The position numbers were made by a program, and so were the translations under genes. This document shows, one piece after another, positions 1 to 10,216 of a DNA stretch of 64,000 nt. This DNA comes from Zygaena filipendulae (Eukaryota; Arthropoda; Insecta; Lepidoptera; Zygaenidae), in the NCBI GenBank assembly GCA_907165275.2, contig OU015662.1, forward strand, positions 10,795,501 to 10,859,500. The letters are read 5' to 3'. The first letter of the stretch is position 1; each line of letters begins with the position of its first letter. The notes under the pieces are model-generated. The model ran no database searches and had not been told where the DNA came from. It was given only the letters and a program-made list of their open reading frames with translations.

Positions 1-157
1 GTTACGGATTAACTCAAAAACTACTGGACCGATTTCAAAAACTCTTTCACCATTAGAAAGCTGCATTATCCCTGAGTAACATAGGTTATATTGTAATCCG
101 GAAATCCCGCGGGAACTCCGAAATTATCGCGGGTGTAACCGCGTGGGACAGCTAGTA
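1..157 (-). repeat. Dispersed lepidopteran repeat (SINE/RTE-like), edge copy
   Basis: The start of the window carries the pattern that recurs more than 15 times here. It has a 'contact' phrase (ctactggaccgatttc), a short stretch with cccgcgggaactccg, then a gcgggtgtaaccgcg block ending in acagctagta. In this copy the repeat reads on the minus strand. Copies elsewhere often end in a short microsatellite or a 'tttataatattagtatagat' tail, as expected for SINEs or RTE LINE 3' ends. I cannot decide between those two classes without a database. Confidence 0.7.
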
Positions 158-943
158 TTGTATACCTACGTGAAAAAAGTAGATTATTGCAATTAGTTAC
201 TTGAACCAAAAAGTACCTACTATGGACGCGATAGTGGTATCAGCTACCAGCGGGCTATCAAACATCACGCAAGCGGAGCTGCAGACAATACTAGTACATA
301 TGCACTGTAAATGTTTGCACTAAGCAATGTTTCGCACATATTATAAGGACTAACATTATAAATGCGATAATTTGTGAAATGGTTTGTATGTTTGTTACTC
401 AATCACGCATAAAAATGGTTTAAGGGATTTTTATAAAATATGGGGCATCGATAGAATATGTTTTAGATTCTTTCTAACCCGCAACAAAGAGTTCCCGGAG
501 GAATGCGGAGATGCAAGCGGTCGAAGCCGCGGAGAAACGCTATAGATTGTGTCAAATTCTTTAGCTTGCTTATTTATGCCTTGTGTTGTGACGTTTTGAG
601 GTTTCCACCCATGTAGTTGCTTCATAGAAATACCCATAGACAAAGCCCACGTACTTATGTTCTATTATCATGTTGAAGATAGGAGCCTGACCCCGACGCG
701 ACGTCAACTCATTGAATATGACGACGCTTTGGCCACAGCTCTTCCTGGAAAAGCTATCCACTCTGTACTTGAATGAACCTAAGTAAATATGTGTCGGCGA
801 CACAGTTTTTCAATTGTATCTTGGTAAACATGTGCATTAATAAGATATAGAGTGGTCTAGCAGGCTACTGTGCTGACGGCTGCCATTCCTATCAGTGTTT
901 GGAGGTAGACGGAGACTGCAAAAAGGTTCTTGAAGCACACTGC
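158..943. other. Non-coding stretch with one unexplained minus-strand open frame
   Basis: No recognised gene. On the minus strand about 803-570 there is an open frame of some 70 residues with a fairly protein-like composition and a possible splice acceptor (tttacttag) near its start. It matches no family I know and is isolated. A 15-bp perfect palindrome (tgtgtcggcgacaca) lies at 789-803. Confidence 0.3.
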
Positions 944-946
944 TAA

Positions 947-1503
947 GGCCAGCCGTACACGGACTGCTTCAAGCAGTTATGACCGACTGCTTGAAGCCGC
1001 GACCGCGCGGTGAACTATAGCCATTCATTCGCTGCCGTACACACGACTGCTCGAGCAGTCGCGACCGCTTCAAGCCGTCAACTACATGATGAAATTCCAT
1101 CGTGCTGTCGACCGCTCGCGAGCAGTCGCGAGGCATACACTGACTGCTCGAGCCGTCGGCGGCTCTAGAGCAGTCGACAGCTCTACGACCTCCCCCTCCC
1201 TTCTCTTCTGGCCTCGCGGCGTCTATTGTCCATGTTGCTCTTAATTCCAAAATTGGATGAACCCAAAATTTTCTCTTTTGACGTCGCCGCCGTCGTCTCC
1301 GCTTGAGCAGAAGCAGCAAAAGCAGTGCTTTCTCGTCAGAATCCATGACTAAACTGCGGTAGAAATTCAACTGCTCGAGCGGTTGGTAGAGACAGCTCGA
1401 GCAGTCAAAAACCGACTGCTCAAGCAGTCAACGCCGACCGCTCGAGCGGTCCGTGTACGTCGGTCAGCCGTTAACTGCTCGAGAAGTCCGTGTACGCCCG
1501 CTC
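947..1503 (-). mobile_element. Non-autonomous PIF/Harbinger-type DNA transposon (MITE)
   Basis: The element is 557 bp and is flanked on both sides by TAA (944-946 and 1504-1506), the 3-bp target duplication typical of Harbinger. Left end ggccagccgtacacgg and the reverse complement of the right end gagcgggcgtacacgg match at 11 of 16 positions. Inside both ends there are many copies of a palindromic motif, variants of actgctcgagcagt, that look like subterminal transposase-binding repeats. The interior keeps only the start of a transposase reading frame on the minus strand, so this is a deletion derivative. TIR plus TSD plus the protein fragment agree on the superfamily. Confidence 0.8.
1200..1346 (-). 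pseudogene. N-terminal fragment of a Harbinger (HARBI1-like) transposase
   Basis: From the ATG at 1346 the frame reads MDSDEKALLLLLLLKRR, then an arginine-rich stretch and KRKFWVHPI, the typical opening of Harbinger nuclease/transposase ORFs (acidic start, leucine run, basic run, FWVHP). After about 45 residues the sequence becomes low-complexity and runs into the subterminal repeats, with no DDE nuclease domain. It is a relic kept inside the MITE and cannot encode an active nuclease. Confidence 0.65.
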
Positions 1504-2844
1504 TAAGCATTACATTCGATTGATCTGACATCACTGGATAATTTTAACAATCGTTAGTTTACAAACAGTAGGTATATGTATAAGTATGCTCGATTTTCAG
1601 GATACGGGCTTATATTCTCGTTGTGTTGTGAAAGAAAAACTAACTAGGTAGGTAGGTACCTATGTATATAATTTCCACAGATGTTATAGCAAAATCATTC
1701 ATACCACCTAATTTGGCACGGATATAAACGGCAATAAAAGTAATATGGTATTACTATGAAAATAGCGTCATTGATAAACACTTTTACTACGCAATATGCC
1801 ATCGTTAGTTAAAACATCGAGAACGAAGTCGCAAGAAGTCACGTCTACCGTCAATGACTAATCGTGTTAGGCGCGATATGGCGTGAGTACTGAAGGTTGT
1901 TCGGGGTACATAGTGCTGGTACAACTCTACGAGCAACTGCCAGTTGTCGTTATGCAGATTTTGGGAGAATTATTTAGCTAAATGTGAAAAATCCGTTAAA
2001 TTCCGCTAAGGTTTTTAGCGCCAAAGTATTAGGAAAAGGAAAATCGCGGGGGAAAGTACGAGCATACGAGCATATAATATGGGGCAAAAACAGAATCTCT
2101 TTTTGGCATAAAACTACTTTTGACACGATTGGAAAAACATCGTTATTTTAGATTTTCCGTAAGTTTTCCTTTAAATTATTTCATTTGGTTGGCGTTGCGT
2201 TGTGTGTTGCGACACATATTGAATTTTCACAATTGGGTTGTCAACAGGTGACTTTGTACCTAACACAAAAATTTCAGTACTTGCGCGTGTACACTCTGGT
2301 TACAAACAGCCGTTGTATTTAAATACCTGCTTACTTACGGTTAAAAATAAACATAAAAATAAACTTCATATTACCTATACGGGTAGGTAATAACCGACAC
2401 CCCACAAGTAAATGTCCAAGCAAATATATGACGGGGATAGGCAGAGAGAAGGATGCATTACCTAAATTATAATAGTATGATAATAATAATTGAAAACACG
2501 TGGAGGGAACACGGAACGGCTGACATGACTCGTGAACAACGTACCGCTCGTTGTCCCGCTCACAAAAGCACGTGTCGAAAGAGATGACGCAATATATATT
2601 TGAACTGATGTGCCCTTGAATGTTGGAGGAAAAACAAATCAGATTGCGTTACATCATTGATAAGATAAAAAATAAAGTTATAACCTACAACATAAGTAAA
2701 ACTTTCCTCGCAAAAATTTGCCACCAACTGAAGAGATATGATGCTGATACCATACTGATAGAAGATAGAGACGCTATAAATTTGAAAGACAAAAGAGACA
2801 AAAATACAACAATTTACTAACTCGCTGATTTATTTATTTATTAA
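1504..2844. other. AT-rich non-coding sequence, no gene seen
   Basis: No supported gene. A 66-codon plus-strand frame at 2620-2820 is lysine/isoleucine-rich, as expected from AT-rich DNA, and has no recognisable domain. Confidence 0.5.
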
Positions 2845-3078
2845 CTAGTTGTGCCCCGCGGTTTCACCCGCGTTAATTTCAGAGTTCCCGCGGGAATTCC
2901 GGGATAAAAAGTACCCTATGTGTTAATCTGATGTATAAGCTATATTATTGTAAAGTTTCATTTAAATCCATTCTGTAGTTTTTGCGTGAAAGAGTAACAA
3001 ACATCCATCCATTAATCCATCCATCCATCCATCCATACATTCTTATAAACTTTCGCGTTTATAATATTAGTAGAATTT
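2845..3078 (+). repeat. Dispersed lepidopteran repeat with (ATCC)n tail
   Basis: Starts actagttgtgccccgcggtttcacccgcg, continues with cccgcgggaattccgggataaaaag and ends with the 'tagtttttgcgtgaaagagtaac' phrase followed by an atcc microsatellite and a tttataatattagtag tail. It closely resembles the copy at 40281, which carries the same atcc expansion. Confidence 0.7.
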
Positions 3079-4330
3079 CATAATAACATAACATTACAGT
3101 CGAAAGACCAACGCGTTATACAATTTATAAATATTTTTAATTACAAAGCTATAACAATAAAATAGAGCACTATACGAAAAAATACTAATGATAATTGATG
3201 TAGAGAATACAAGTACGTTTGCGAAACAACTAAATTGAGCAACAATCTAACTAGTGCGAAGCTATAAAATTATCCGCCGGCTAAAGGGCGCAGACCTTTG
3301 CGGAGAACTCTAGAAAACTAGACAAACTGGATATAGAGATTGAAAAAACAACATGGATGTTGGTACATAAGTCGTATACTCTACCTTTGCTTATGGAGTC
3401 ACAGCACAGAGTGAGTTAACTAACTGCCGGTCTCTGAATCGAGAAAACTGCGCATTTTAATGTTAAATGTCATTTGAGAGGCGATTGTTAGTTAGGCAAA
3501 GCCACAAGCAAATGTCACTGATGAATATAAGAGCATACATGTATAAGCTAAACTGCTAAACCATGATTTATTTTTTTATCTTATTAATCTTTCAAATTTT
3601 GTGATAAAAAAGTCAACTACCTATTTAATTTGCCGAGGCTGACAATCTTCGTTCGCATAGCTATCTTATAAAACGTGTTTATCTTTTTTAGAATGAAGTT
3701 TATTCCATATTAAACTGAGTGCTTTATTTCTGTTATTCATGAAAAGAGGCAAAAAAAGAACATTTCTAAAAAAATTACAGTTGCTTTGTTTTTCCGTGGA
3801 GCAGCCGTAGGACGCCGCCGTGACGGAAAATGAGTTTTTACTCCCATCCGTACCGTGCGGTAAAGAACTTCGTTCTAAAAAGTATTGCCAAAAATACTAT
3901 ATTATTTTCAAACGAGCCGTGATATGGCATCGATAAATACACGTTTCTGTTGGGAAATAGCGCGCGAGGGCGTTAGATGGCAACACTGCACTCTCAAACG
4001 CGCCCGCGCATACATTACGTAAACCCACGATAATAAAACCATCGTAAACATGCATTTATAATGCACATACCCACGCTAGTTGCTACGCATACAGTCGAGT
4101 TATCCTTAGCTGTCCCCAGCTACACCAAAAAAAAAACGTGTCACAGAAAATTATCGCGTGCAGTAATATTAAATCATAGAGAATAAGTCCAATAAGAATC
4201 TTGCACAAACCAAATCATTCGAGAAGTGCTAAACAATTAGGTATTCTCTGCTTTGTGACTGTATTCGGCTAAAAAACTTGATCTCTTTCATACCTACGTA
4301 TTGGAAATTTTTACTAGACTAGGTGACTAT
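3079..4330. other. Non-coding sequence, nothing recognised
   Basis: No open frame with family resemblance, no clear terminal repeats. A slightly GC-richer patch at about 3790-3860 and 3940-4020 has no coding signature that I can support. Confidence 0.4.
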
Positions 4331-4567
4331 CCGCCGCACTCAGAGTCGACTTTAATGATTACTTAGTTAAATATAGATTTTTAAAACAAAACTGCCGCGA
4401 TCAGACAAGTTTAATAAATTAATGTTAGTTGGCATTTAACTATTTAAGTTACATCTCATTAAATGCCAATTAACATTAATTTACTGTACGTCTCTGATTG
4501 CAGCAATTTTGTTTTAAAAATCTATACTTAACTAAGTAATCATTAAAGTCGACTCTGAGTGCGGCGG
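4331..4567. mobile_element. Foldback MITE, 237 bp
   Basis: The left arm beginning ccgccgcactcagagtcgac and the right arm ending gtcgactctgagtgcggcgg are reverse complements. Pairing continues inward through tttaatgattacttagtta, the attttaaaacaaaa block and an inner ttaatgttagttggcattta arm. Nearly the whole element therefore folds into one imperfect hairpin. No convincing target duplication was found (left flank ctat, right flank ttaa), so the superfamily is open. Confidence 0.75.
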
Positions 4568-4749
4568 TTAATCTGATATAATTTTGTATTATATTATACG
4601 ATGACAGGAAATCAGGCTTAAGATACCGTGTCACGCGCCCTTTTAGTGTCTTATATATTACAGACTACATTTCAGTGGATAAGTCTAAGAATTCTTATGA
4701 CATGTTTTGATTAAATAAGTTAGGTAATTAATTAACCGTATGTTGTAAC

Positions 4750-4945
4750 TAGCTGTCCGCCGTGGTTTCACCTGTGATAATTTCGAAGTTCCCGCGTGAA
4801 TTCCAAGATAAAATATATATATAAACCTTCTTGAATCACTCTATCTAATGGTGAAAACCGCATTAAAATCCGTTCATGAATTTTTGAGTTTATCGCGAAC
4901 AGACAGACAGACGGCGGAGGACTTTGCTTTATAATATGTAAGGAT
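4750..4945 (+). repeat. Dispersed lepidopteran repeat
   Basis: Diverged copy: actagctgtccgccgtggtttcacc, then gttcccgcgtgaattcc, then 'gaatttttgagtttatcgcg', an acagacagacagac tract and a tttataatatgtaagg end. Confidence 0.65.
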
Positions 4946-6600
4946 GAACCTATTGCAGCTCTGTTATTTGACCCATCTCATGGTGGGTCATATAACACAA
5001 ATATACTCAGCACGTGTATGGAAAATATCTATCTTGATTTAGTTCTTATGTTATTGACTTAAAATTGACTAACAAAAATATGTTTGTACATGACACTTAA
5101 CCTCCTAAGTGCCTAAATATGTTTATTTTGTGTAACAAGATTTGTATAGTAGGTACGTGAAAATATCTCCTTTAATACTTAAAATATCTTTGTGAAAATA
5201 CGTTTTTGGGGACGGAGTTTTTTAAACAAACGAGTAGGTAGGTAACGGCATGTTTTGACGTGGCCTTTCGACATTTTTATCCGAATGACGTGGCGTGGCT
5301 TTTTTTTTAATCTCCCAATTTTATCTATGAGCTAGTGAGGACGATAAAGGGTAAACAAGCTACCTGCACAAGCAAGGTGCATGGAGCGTGGGCCGTGGGA
5401 TCGAGTACTTAAACGATTCTGACCTTTATATCACTATACGACTTGCCTTTCAAACAATGTTACGCTTACAATAACTTATTAGGGTACCTACTAGTTGTGC
5501 CCTCGGTTTCACCCGCGTAAGTTTCGGAATTTACATTAAAATGGCATAACTATTATGTTATGGTTATGTAAGGTGCTATGGGTTGCTGCTGTGATCGTGC
5601 GACATCAACTTTAATCTTCTTTTTGTAAGTACATATGTATTGTATCTAATACCAGATGTGACACGAAATAAAACCTACTGGGTTTTTGTGTCTGACCTTG
5701 TAAAAATTTTGTACTTTTCTGGGAGTAAATAAATAAAAAAATAAATAAATAAAAAACTTATTTATTAAGCCATTAACATGAAACTAACACTAAATGTTAA
5801 GTGAAGCTTACCACAATGTATTAATGAAAACTTCATCTAAATCGGATAAGCCATTTGAGATTAGCGTGCACAAACGCACAGAAACAGACAAAAGTTCTAA
5901 CAATCATTAGGTATGTGGGGTTGATAAAGCTCCCAATAATATTTTTTCTCATACCTATATCTTTCATGTACAGACAGCGATCCGTCACATTCTTATTATA
6001 TGTATAGATAATACAACCAACAACGAACCCTTGAAATTTCGTTGCGTGTCCATCTGTCACAGAAATTCATGTCTATTTGAAATGTTTACGTAACCTAGGG
6101 TTCACTTTGACCTTTGGCGATGTCTAGTTTTCACATTTCTTACGAACGAAAACAATATTTGATACACAAATTGAAACATCATTTTCAAATCGATCGATAA
6201 ACCATAACAACCGTTTGGGTCCAAATTTTAAGAGTTTCCTTTATTTTTAAACGATTCCCACCATTAAAGTAACACTATTAAGAAATTTGATTGGCATAAT
6301 CGACAACGTTTATAACGTTGAAAGAAACTATGCAATAATTTGAACGAAAACACCTGGCTTGACTAGCAAATAACAAAAAAAAAGCCTAGCTAAGTATCTT
6401 GGGGAGAAAGCGAGGTAAAAATATTCGCCGAATAATATTTCCAATATTGCCTGTCTGCCACATAATCACGTTTCGAAATCACACAAAAACTTGGTATCGA
6501 AGGCAAAAAGGACTTAATCAAATCATCGCTTCATGTCCTATTTTTCGCGCTATTAGAAGTTTTATTTAAATGTCGTACATACCTACACATAAGCCAATTC
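4946..6600. other. Non-coding sequence with a short repeat remnant
   Basis: Mostly AT-rich DNA without supported genes. A truncated copy of the dispersed repeat (tactagttgtgccctcggtttcacccgcg) lies at 5488-5530. An A-rich aaataaataaataaa stretch is at about 5726-5755. Confidence 0.5.
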
Positions 6601-6604
6601 GTTT

Positions 6605-6965
6605 TAATTACATTATATTAATTAATTTCGGAGTTTCCACGGGAATTTCGGGATAAAAATGCACATGCAAAATCGTGCATGCAAAATTTCAACAATTTCA
6701 CTTTCGAATTTATAATATTACTTGCTGTACCCCGCGGTTTCACCCACGATAATTTTGGAGTTCCCGCAGAATTGTTCCATATAAACTTTGCCCCCCCTTT
6801 TAACTTCTTTAGGGGTAGAATTTTTATTTATTTTTTTTCTTGTCGGATGCCTACGTCATTCAAAAAACACACCCTCCGAGTTTCAGGTCTCTACGATCAG
6901 CGGTATAGGCTGTGCATTGATCCATCAGTCATTCAGGACAAAGCATTTTATATGTATAGATAAAT
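6605..6965 (+). repeat. Dispersed repeat, GCGGTTTCACCCACG subfamily
   Basis: Two pieces: a short one at 6626-6660 (cggagtttccacgggaattt) and a longer one from about 6720. The longer one contains the phrases gtcggatgcctacgtcattc, gagtttcaggtctctacgatc and tttatatgtatagataa. The same phrases recur reversed at 34545-34803, so both belong to one longer subfamily. Confidence 0.7.
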
Positions 6966-8289
6966 TAGTAAGGATTGTCATACCTATTTATCTTATCATT
7001 TTTCATTTCCAACATTGTCGTATAATAAGTCACCCACCGCACCGGTTCCGGCTTAATCTTTGGTACCTACGGAACAAAGGGGCGTGTCTTGTACGGCGTT
7101 TGCCCAACAGAGGGACATTCCCAACAGATATTACCAGGATAGGTATGGATATTGCTAGAAAAACAAACATTTAGCATCACCAGTTGCGTATTTACAATGT
7201 GGGCATTACACCGCTATAAACTCTCCCCCATCACGCGTACAGTATCGAGCCATAACGGCATAATAAAGAAAATCAAACAACCAATAATGATACATTTCTG
7301 CACTCGTAAATCACGTACATACAATAGCTAGGTAGGTACCTAATGCATCACTCAATAAGTCTTGAAGCTGACATATTATGTATATTTAATAAGTAATAAT
7401 TATCTATATACCTATACAAAACAGTAGAATCCGCGTGTACATTGACCCAAAAAATTGTTTTCGTTTCATGTGATTTTTAGCATTTTACGCGCGTGAAATC
7501 GCGGGCACCAGCTAGTAGGTTAGGTAGGTAGGTACTTACAATTAGAAAAGTTATAAAAATTCTGGACGATTTGACCATTAACTGTTATACTAATGGTTAC
7601 AGTGGTTTTAATAGCGCTATACTTCTGCAGTAGTTGACCTCGAGACTCATAGTGACTCGTAAGAGTTGTAAGGTCAGCAATTAGACAATAATTTAGCCGC
7701 TTGCTGATCTATGTTTTTTTAGAGCCCATCTCTATTTGGTCGGTGCTTAGGTAGATTCTACTTATTTATTTAACTGTAAGTTCGTGTTCACATTGAGTTC
7801 CCAGTTTGCGACTCACTGTGAGCCATCAGTTAGAATAAAACGTAGCCACTTGGCGTATAGAACGCAGTTTGTGGTAGCTTTCAGCGAGTGATCAATTTGC
7901 AGCGAATAGTTAAAACGCCGATTTGAGCGGCTCTAAGTCGGCTGTTGGTCAACAGCACGGGCGCTAATTATGGAGTAGGTAATTTAGCGACACAGTAGGC
8001 AGGATTTTGGGTGCCTGAATCACTAACTGAAACCTACGGAGAATCGATCCCAACTTAGTTTACATTATTTTCTCGCTACATACCTATTTTTGGAATACAT
8101 ATAATAACGACAGGATATGTAGGTATAATAAATATAACCAGCCATGTCAACAAACAACAAAAATTATCACTAGCAGATAGAATAGGTACCGACACACTTA
8201 GTAACAACGCTAATGTCCATTAAATCCGAGTTAACTCATCTATAGGTAAGCGGAGACCATAGCTGGCTGCTAGATAAGTACACCCTGCC
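6966..8289. other. Non-coding sequence in presumed Mxd intron
   Basis: No gene seen. A reversed end of the dispersed repeat lies at 7463-7515 (acgcgcgtgaaatcgcgggcaccagctagtagg). At about 7595-7650 the phrase atacttctgcagtagttgacctcgag resembles the reverse complement of 25667-25700, which suggests another diverged dispersed repeat. Confidence 0.4.
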
Positions 8290-8720
8290 CGTGTCACGTA
8301 GGCAAGCTTTGTTTCGCGATTTATTGTCGAAGCGAGCGACGCAACGAGTTCGGACTACCTAGTCGACTGAAGCAAACACGACTCAGGGAGTCCGTTACGA
8401 ATCGCAAATCGGTTTCGGTGAGACAATGGTCTGGCGAGGAAGAGCTGCCGGTGGCAATCCCCGGCTGACGTAACGCGGCCGCCAGCCAGCGCCCTGCCAA
8501 ATGGGTTACAAGCGTCATCCGCCCCGCCCGATGCATGCAATTACGATCCGCGTGCGCTCTTCCCCTCGCCGACTAGACGGCTGGCCAAGGTCGGCGCGCC
8601 ACGCGACTGCCTATCGCACCTAAACGCCTAGCCTATGCTAGCACACTGCACCGTGCAACGTGCCAGGCCACCGGCCTAAGATTCTAGAGCCGAGACCGCA
8701 GTCGCACACTAGCCACATAG
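8290..8720. promoter_or_regulatory. GC- and CpG-rich island in Mxd intron 3
   Basis: About 400 bp are much richer in G, C and CpG than the surrounding AT-rich DNA, for example gcggccgccagccagcgccctgcc and gtcggcgcgccacgcgactgcc. No reading frame through it resembles a known protein and no exon can be fitted to the Mxd frame. An internal promoter or enhancer is the best guess; an unrecognised untranslated exon is also possible. Confidence 0.35.
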
Positions 8721-8745
8721 TTTAGTACATAAAGATGGGACTAAC

Positions 8746-8775
8746 CTGTTCTTTTCCAACTCGTTATGAGTGGTC
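8746..8775 (-). CDS. Mxd: Mxd coding exon 3, 30-nt microexon (basic region)
   Basis: Acceptor ttttgttccag|G and donor AACAG|GTTAGT. Its 30 nt complete an Arg codon and give TTHNELEKNR, the conserved bHLH basic region of MXD proteins. Being 30 nt it keeps phase 2. It is too short to be found by ORF length and was recognised by motif and splice sites. Confidence 0.88.
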
Positions 8776-9212
8776 CTGGAACAAAAAACATACATATTTG
8801 TAACCGGCCACGACGACACTGATTTCACACGCAACGAGAGAAACTCTCCACTTGTGTAACGAACAACTATTTATCACGTTCGCACTGCACTCGGCACACT
8901 ATGTGTTTATCGGCGGCAGCTGCACTCACCTGCTGCCCTGCGATTTCTTCGTCTTGGGCCGCCTGCCTCCCGAGCGAGACTCTTCGTGCGGCGGCAAACT
9001 CGATGCGTATCCGTGCTCCGCTTCTGCAACAAAGAAAACTGCCAATCCGTCAAAATCAGCTGATCGTGCCACGGTAGGTAAAAATAGACGGGAGCCATGT
9101 TGACGTGTGCGAGCAGTACACTCGATTGACAATTCAAACAAAGAAAATTAATTTTACCTCTGTCGCGCCTCTCGATGAATTCAGCGGCTTGGATGAGTGC
9201 AGCAATGCTCAT
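8746..9212 (-). CDS. Mxd: MAX dimerisation protein (Mad/MXD/MXI1 type), first three coding exons
   Basis: Transcriptional repressor that pairs with MAX, binds CACGTG E-boxes and recruits SIN3/HDAC, opposing MYC. Exons read on the minus strand: 9212-9158, 9023-8930 and 8775-8746, each bounded by GT/AG and joining in phase (179 nt, 59 codons plus 2 nt). The protein starts MSIAALIQAAEFIERRDR, a canonical SIN3-interaction helix, then EAEHGYASSLP (the MXD signature), a basic stretch RRPKTKK, and THNELEKNR, the first half of the DNA-binding basic region. The ATG at 9212 is chosen because MXD proteins begin this way; the frame upstream has no earlier ATG. The loop, helix 2 and leucine zipper exons are not visible and should lie left of 8745, possibly outside the window. 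SIN3 motif and EAEHGYAS favour MXD over MNT. Confidence 0.9.
8930..9023 (-). CDS. Mxd: Mxd coding exon 2
   Basis: Acceptor ttgttgcag|AAGCGG and donor AGCAG|GTGAGT. It encodes EAEHGYASSLPPHEES, a glycine/arginine stretch and the basic KTKKSQGS tail, ending with AG (phase 2). Confidence 0.88.
9158..9212 (-). CDS. Mxd: Mxd coding exon 1 (SIN3-interaction domain)
   Basis: Encodes residues 1-18 and the first base of codon 19. Donor is GAG|GTAAAAT, with GT at 9157-9156. The single leftover G joins AA of exon 2 to make the Glu of the EAEHGYAS motif, which confirms the junction. Confidence 0.88.
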
Positions 9213-9640
9213 ATTTAATGTATCCCGGTCCGACACTGGTGTTCACGAACGTCACGCGACTTAATTCGATATAAACTATAAATAAAAGGTGTCGTATCCG
9301 CTCCGAGGTTCACGACTGCGTGGACCGATGTCAAAAACACACTAACCGAGCCGAGCGGCGGACTCGGGCGTGCGAGCGCTTCGCGGCTCCTCGCGGGGCG
9401 TCGGCGGAGCTCGTGCGCGCGGCCGCCCGGCCGGCCAATGGCGGCGCGCCGCTGCACACAATCAAATACCTGGGTCAATCACGTGAACTTTGTGTTTCCA
9501 AACAAAACAATTTTTTTTCTCTTCTATACGCTCTCGAGCTCGACTCGTTCGGAGGCGTGCGGCGGGTTTCCCTGGCTCACGGTCACATCTCGACGTCCCG
9601 CGTCCGCGTCGTCGGACCGAGCTATCCACGTGTAAAGTAT
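9213..9640 (-). promoter_or_regulatory. Putative Mxd promoter and 5' UTR, CpG-rich, with E-boxes
   Basis: Directly upstream of the Mxd start is a CpG-rich block (about 9300-9610). It contains a CCAAT box next to gcggcgcgcc (9435-9450), a palindromic TCACGTGA E-box at 9479-9486 and a second CACGTG at 9627-9632. CACGTG is the site bound by MYC/MAX/MXD dimers, so feedback control is plausible but inferred. Several reading frames cross this block; none resembles a protein. Confidence 0.5.
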
Positions 9641-9980
9641 AAAAAAACTATAAAAATTAGTAGTATAAGACGCGATGCCTACATTTTAAGTTTCATTAAA
9701 TAAGTCCACGTCCAGTAGTTTTGGCGAGACACGTTTAAACACGGACGAACAGACAAAAATCCCAAACTTTTTTAGGCTCCTCACGCCTTTGATCACGAAT
9801 TCAGTCATTTATTTATACTTAGAACCACTTCCGTTAGTTATTTTTTTCCAACTTCGATACAAACTGACAGCCTGTTTACAGTTTTATTATAGCTATAGGT
9901 ACTAGTAGGTACGATCATGATTATCTATATATTATTTAGGTACCTATATGTACTAAGTTTCTATTAAAAACAAGATAAAC
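9641..9980. repeat. Likely retroelement 3' tail remnant and AT-rich spacer
   Basis: At about 9700-9765 the phrases 'gtccagtagttttggcgagacacg' and 'cacggacgaacagacaaaaat' have the style of the dispersed repeat/LINE tails seen elsewhere. The remainder is AT-rich with no gene. Confidence 0.4.
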
Positions 9981-10216
9981 GGACATAGATAAACAATAGT
10001 GTGTTAACCCACACTGGAGAAATTTTGAGTAAACCGTGTTTTAAAAGTAGAAGTGCCATTTCGTGTCAACATTTTTTATGTTCAATATTTAGTTACATAT
10101 TTAAGCAATGTAGTAAGGTAAACACATAATTAAAAAACGTTCCTAAACTCTCAATGAATCGTTCTGAATCAATAACTTAATTTTGTGGGTTAACATGTTA
10201 TTGCTTATCTGTGTCC
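9981..10216 (+). mobile_element. 236-bp MITE (family 'GGACATAGATAAGCAATAG'), copy A
   Basis: Starts ggacatagataaacaatagt and ends attgcttatctgtgtcc, with imperfect terminal inverted repeats running through the gtgttaaccca/tgggttaaca pair. It is flanked by a perfect 4-bp duplication AAAC (9977-9980, 10217-10220). Other copies are at 31196, 31748 and 47386. No coding capacity. Confidence 0.85.

Noticed and set aside
2620..2820. 66-codon lysine-rich plus-strand frame
   Set aside because: Composition as expected for AT-rich random sequence; no motif.
9320..9703. 127-codon Arg/Ala-rich plus-strand frame
   Set aside because: A chance frame through the CpG-rich Mxd promoter block; no domain and no codon preference.
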